The translations under genes were made by a program, and so were the position numbers. This document shows positions 63,160 to 64,000 of a stretch of 64,000 nucleotides of DNA, piece after piece. This DNA is from Candidatus Colimorpha pelethequi (GTDB lineage Bacteria > Bacteroidota > Bacteroidia > Bacteroidales > P3). The stretch covers positions 1-64,000 of the forward strand of contig JAGHVO010000036.1 of assembly GCA_018064245.1 (NCBI GenBank), given 5' to 3'. How positions within the stretch are numbered: position 1 is the stretch's first letter; each line of letters begins with the position of its first letter. The notes below the pieces were generated by a model. It did not search any database, was not told where the DNA came from, and saw only the letters and a list, made by a program, of their open reading frames with translations.

Positions 63160-63942
63160 TCAAGCCCATGCGTCGAAACGACCGTCATCATCGGGTTCAT
63201 CGGGACAAGGGGCAAACCCAGTGCCACCCACAACAGCTGCAATAACACTGACATTGTCCCTTGAACCATTTTTCATCGCCCAGTTGGCCAAATCTTCTGC
63301 GGGAGTTTCAGAATTCATCAAGTAATACTCAAGATAATCGCCATTTGCGACATCACTCAATCCGTCAGAACAAATAAGTATGATGTCACCATCTTGCAAG
63401 CGATCGGTTATTTCAGCAACGGCGAGCGTCGTGTAAACTCCGCCTCCAACACAATTGGTTAAAAAACCGTTTTCGTCTTCATCATCAACAGAGAGTTGTT
63501 CTATGATGCCGTCACGGAAAAGATACGTCCTGCTATCGCCTGCATTGATCAGCCAAACCTTGCCACCAAGCCAGACTACCCCCGTAAGCGTGCATCCCAT
63601 CATACGAAACTGGCCTTCATCCTTAGCCACAGCGTTGATTTTAGAACTGATAGAACGAACCGAACGGGTTATGCCTTCAACAAAATCTTCCGCGCTGATG
63701 TCATTCTTGGAAAAACAATCACGCAGATGTTCCAACGTCATTGAACTAGCGACTTCGCCTTTCTCGTGACCACCCATACCGTCAGCGATAAGGAGATAAA
63801 AAGCCGCATCGCCACCAAACTCAACATCAGTTGAAAGTTTTTCGTCGCGAAGCATTACTCCGCCAATGGTAACAATATCTTCGTTTTTCACGCGAACACA
63901 TCCACGATCGCAGATAGCATTAATATTCAGTTTCGTAGCCAT
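63160..63942 (-). CDS. PP2C-family serine/threonine phosphatase
   Basis: A 260-residue PPM/PP2C phosphatase. It shows NEDIV (metal site), LLIADGMGGHEKGEVAS near residues 50-66, INAGDSRTYLF near 130, LICSDGLSD near 180 and SRDNVSVIAAVV near 230. These are the Mn/Mg ligands of the family. Such genes usually sit with FHA proteins or Ser/Thr kinases, which would be beyond the window edge. The protein is cytosolic. The ATG is 58 bases from the right end. Confidence 0.93.
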   Translation of the reverse strand: MATKLNINAICDRGCVRVKNEDIVTIGGVMLRDEKLSTDVEFGGDAAFYLLIADGMGGHEKGEVASSMTLEHLRDCFSKNDISAEDFVEGITRSVRSISSKINAVAKDEGQFRMMGCTLTGVVWLGGKVWLINAGDSRTYLFRDGIIEQLSVDDEDENGFLTNCVGGGVYTTLAVAEITDRLQDGDIILICSDGLSDVANGDYLEYYLMNSETPAEDLANWAMKNGSRDNVSVIAAVVGGTGFAPCPDEPDDDGRFDAWA

Positions 63943-64000
63943 CGGTTTATAGTTCCATTCTTCAGTTTTGAGAAATCACTAATACTCCTCCGAGCGCGAT

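Noticed and set aside
63962-64000. Possible end of a minus-strand gene at the right edge (IALGGVLVISQN then stop)
   Set aside because: Only 12 codons are visible, so neither frame nor product can be supported.

Overview
The window looks like a chromosomal segment of a Bacteroidales (Bacteroidota) bacterium; I cannot fix the genus from sequence alone. The evidence is a complete Bat (MoxR/DUF58/VWA/TPR) aerotolerance operon, DUF4831 and DUF5074/BtuG-type proteins, a CHU/T9SS-style secreted protein, an approx. 1100-residue SecA, and many promoters of the Bacteroidota type with a TAnnTTTGC -7 box. Shine-Dalgarno signals are mostly absent. Core genes have moderate GC, while 49.4-57.9 kb is clearly AT-richer.

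Layout. 0.2-9.1 kb: bat operon (moxR, DUF58, DUF4381-like, batA, batB, batC and a batD-batE fusion), then an RseC-like gene. 9.2-24.4 kb: mostly housekeeping genes (pepD, secreted LTD protein, gpsA, small ferredoxin, a P-loop kinase/dCMP deaminase fusion, purE, YjiH-type membrane protein, porin, comEC, CNNM/CBS protein, OMP, serS, HU). 24.7-36.7 kb: tRNA-Leu(CAA), prs-rplY, era, SSS symporter, DUF4831 lipoprotein, short RNase Z, secA, GNAT and GrpB. 36.8-40.7 kb: cobalamin riboswitch, btuB, btuG-like lipoprotein, a small conserved protein. 40.8-49.3 kb: rlmH, a methyltransferase, a FemAB-like protein, an OmpA-family protein, ftsE, and trkA with two tandem trkH genes.

49.4-57.9 kb is an AT-rich defence-type island, almost all on the minus strand. 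Intact units are an AAA ATPase/DUF4276 (TOPRIM-like) pair, a ParA-like ATPase/HEPN RNase pair, and a single-chain type IIG restriction-modification enzyme. Between them lie remnants: two BRO-N-like fragments, an AlbA/RecG-like winged-helix tail, an HsdS tail, a DUF1016 fragment and an AAA_14 fragment. The ParA-HEPN pair is my best candidate for a poorly described system. 57.9-63.9 kb returns to core-type sequence (nitroreductase, acyl-CoA synthetase) and ends with a pentapeptide-repeat/channel-like protein, an unknown protein, a DUF1963 protein and a PP2C phosphatase on the minus strand.

A second theme is low-complexity intergenic 'word' DNA: runs of short near-repeats (AAATCTTC, AAATCAAC, TAATCACTA, AAGTTTTAAG, CCTTGACCTTGAC) that fill many gene gaps. 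One family also enters the btuB reading frame. Coordinates of start codons were chosen by signal peptides, promoter positions and overlaps; all functional calls come from reading motifs, not from searches.
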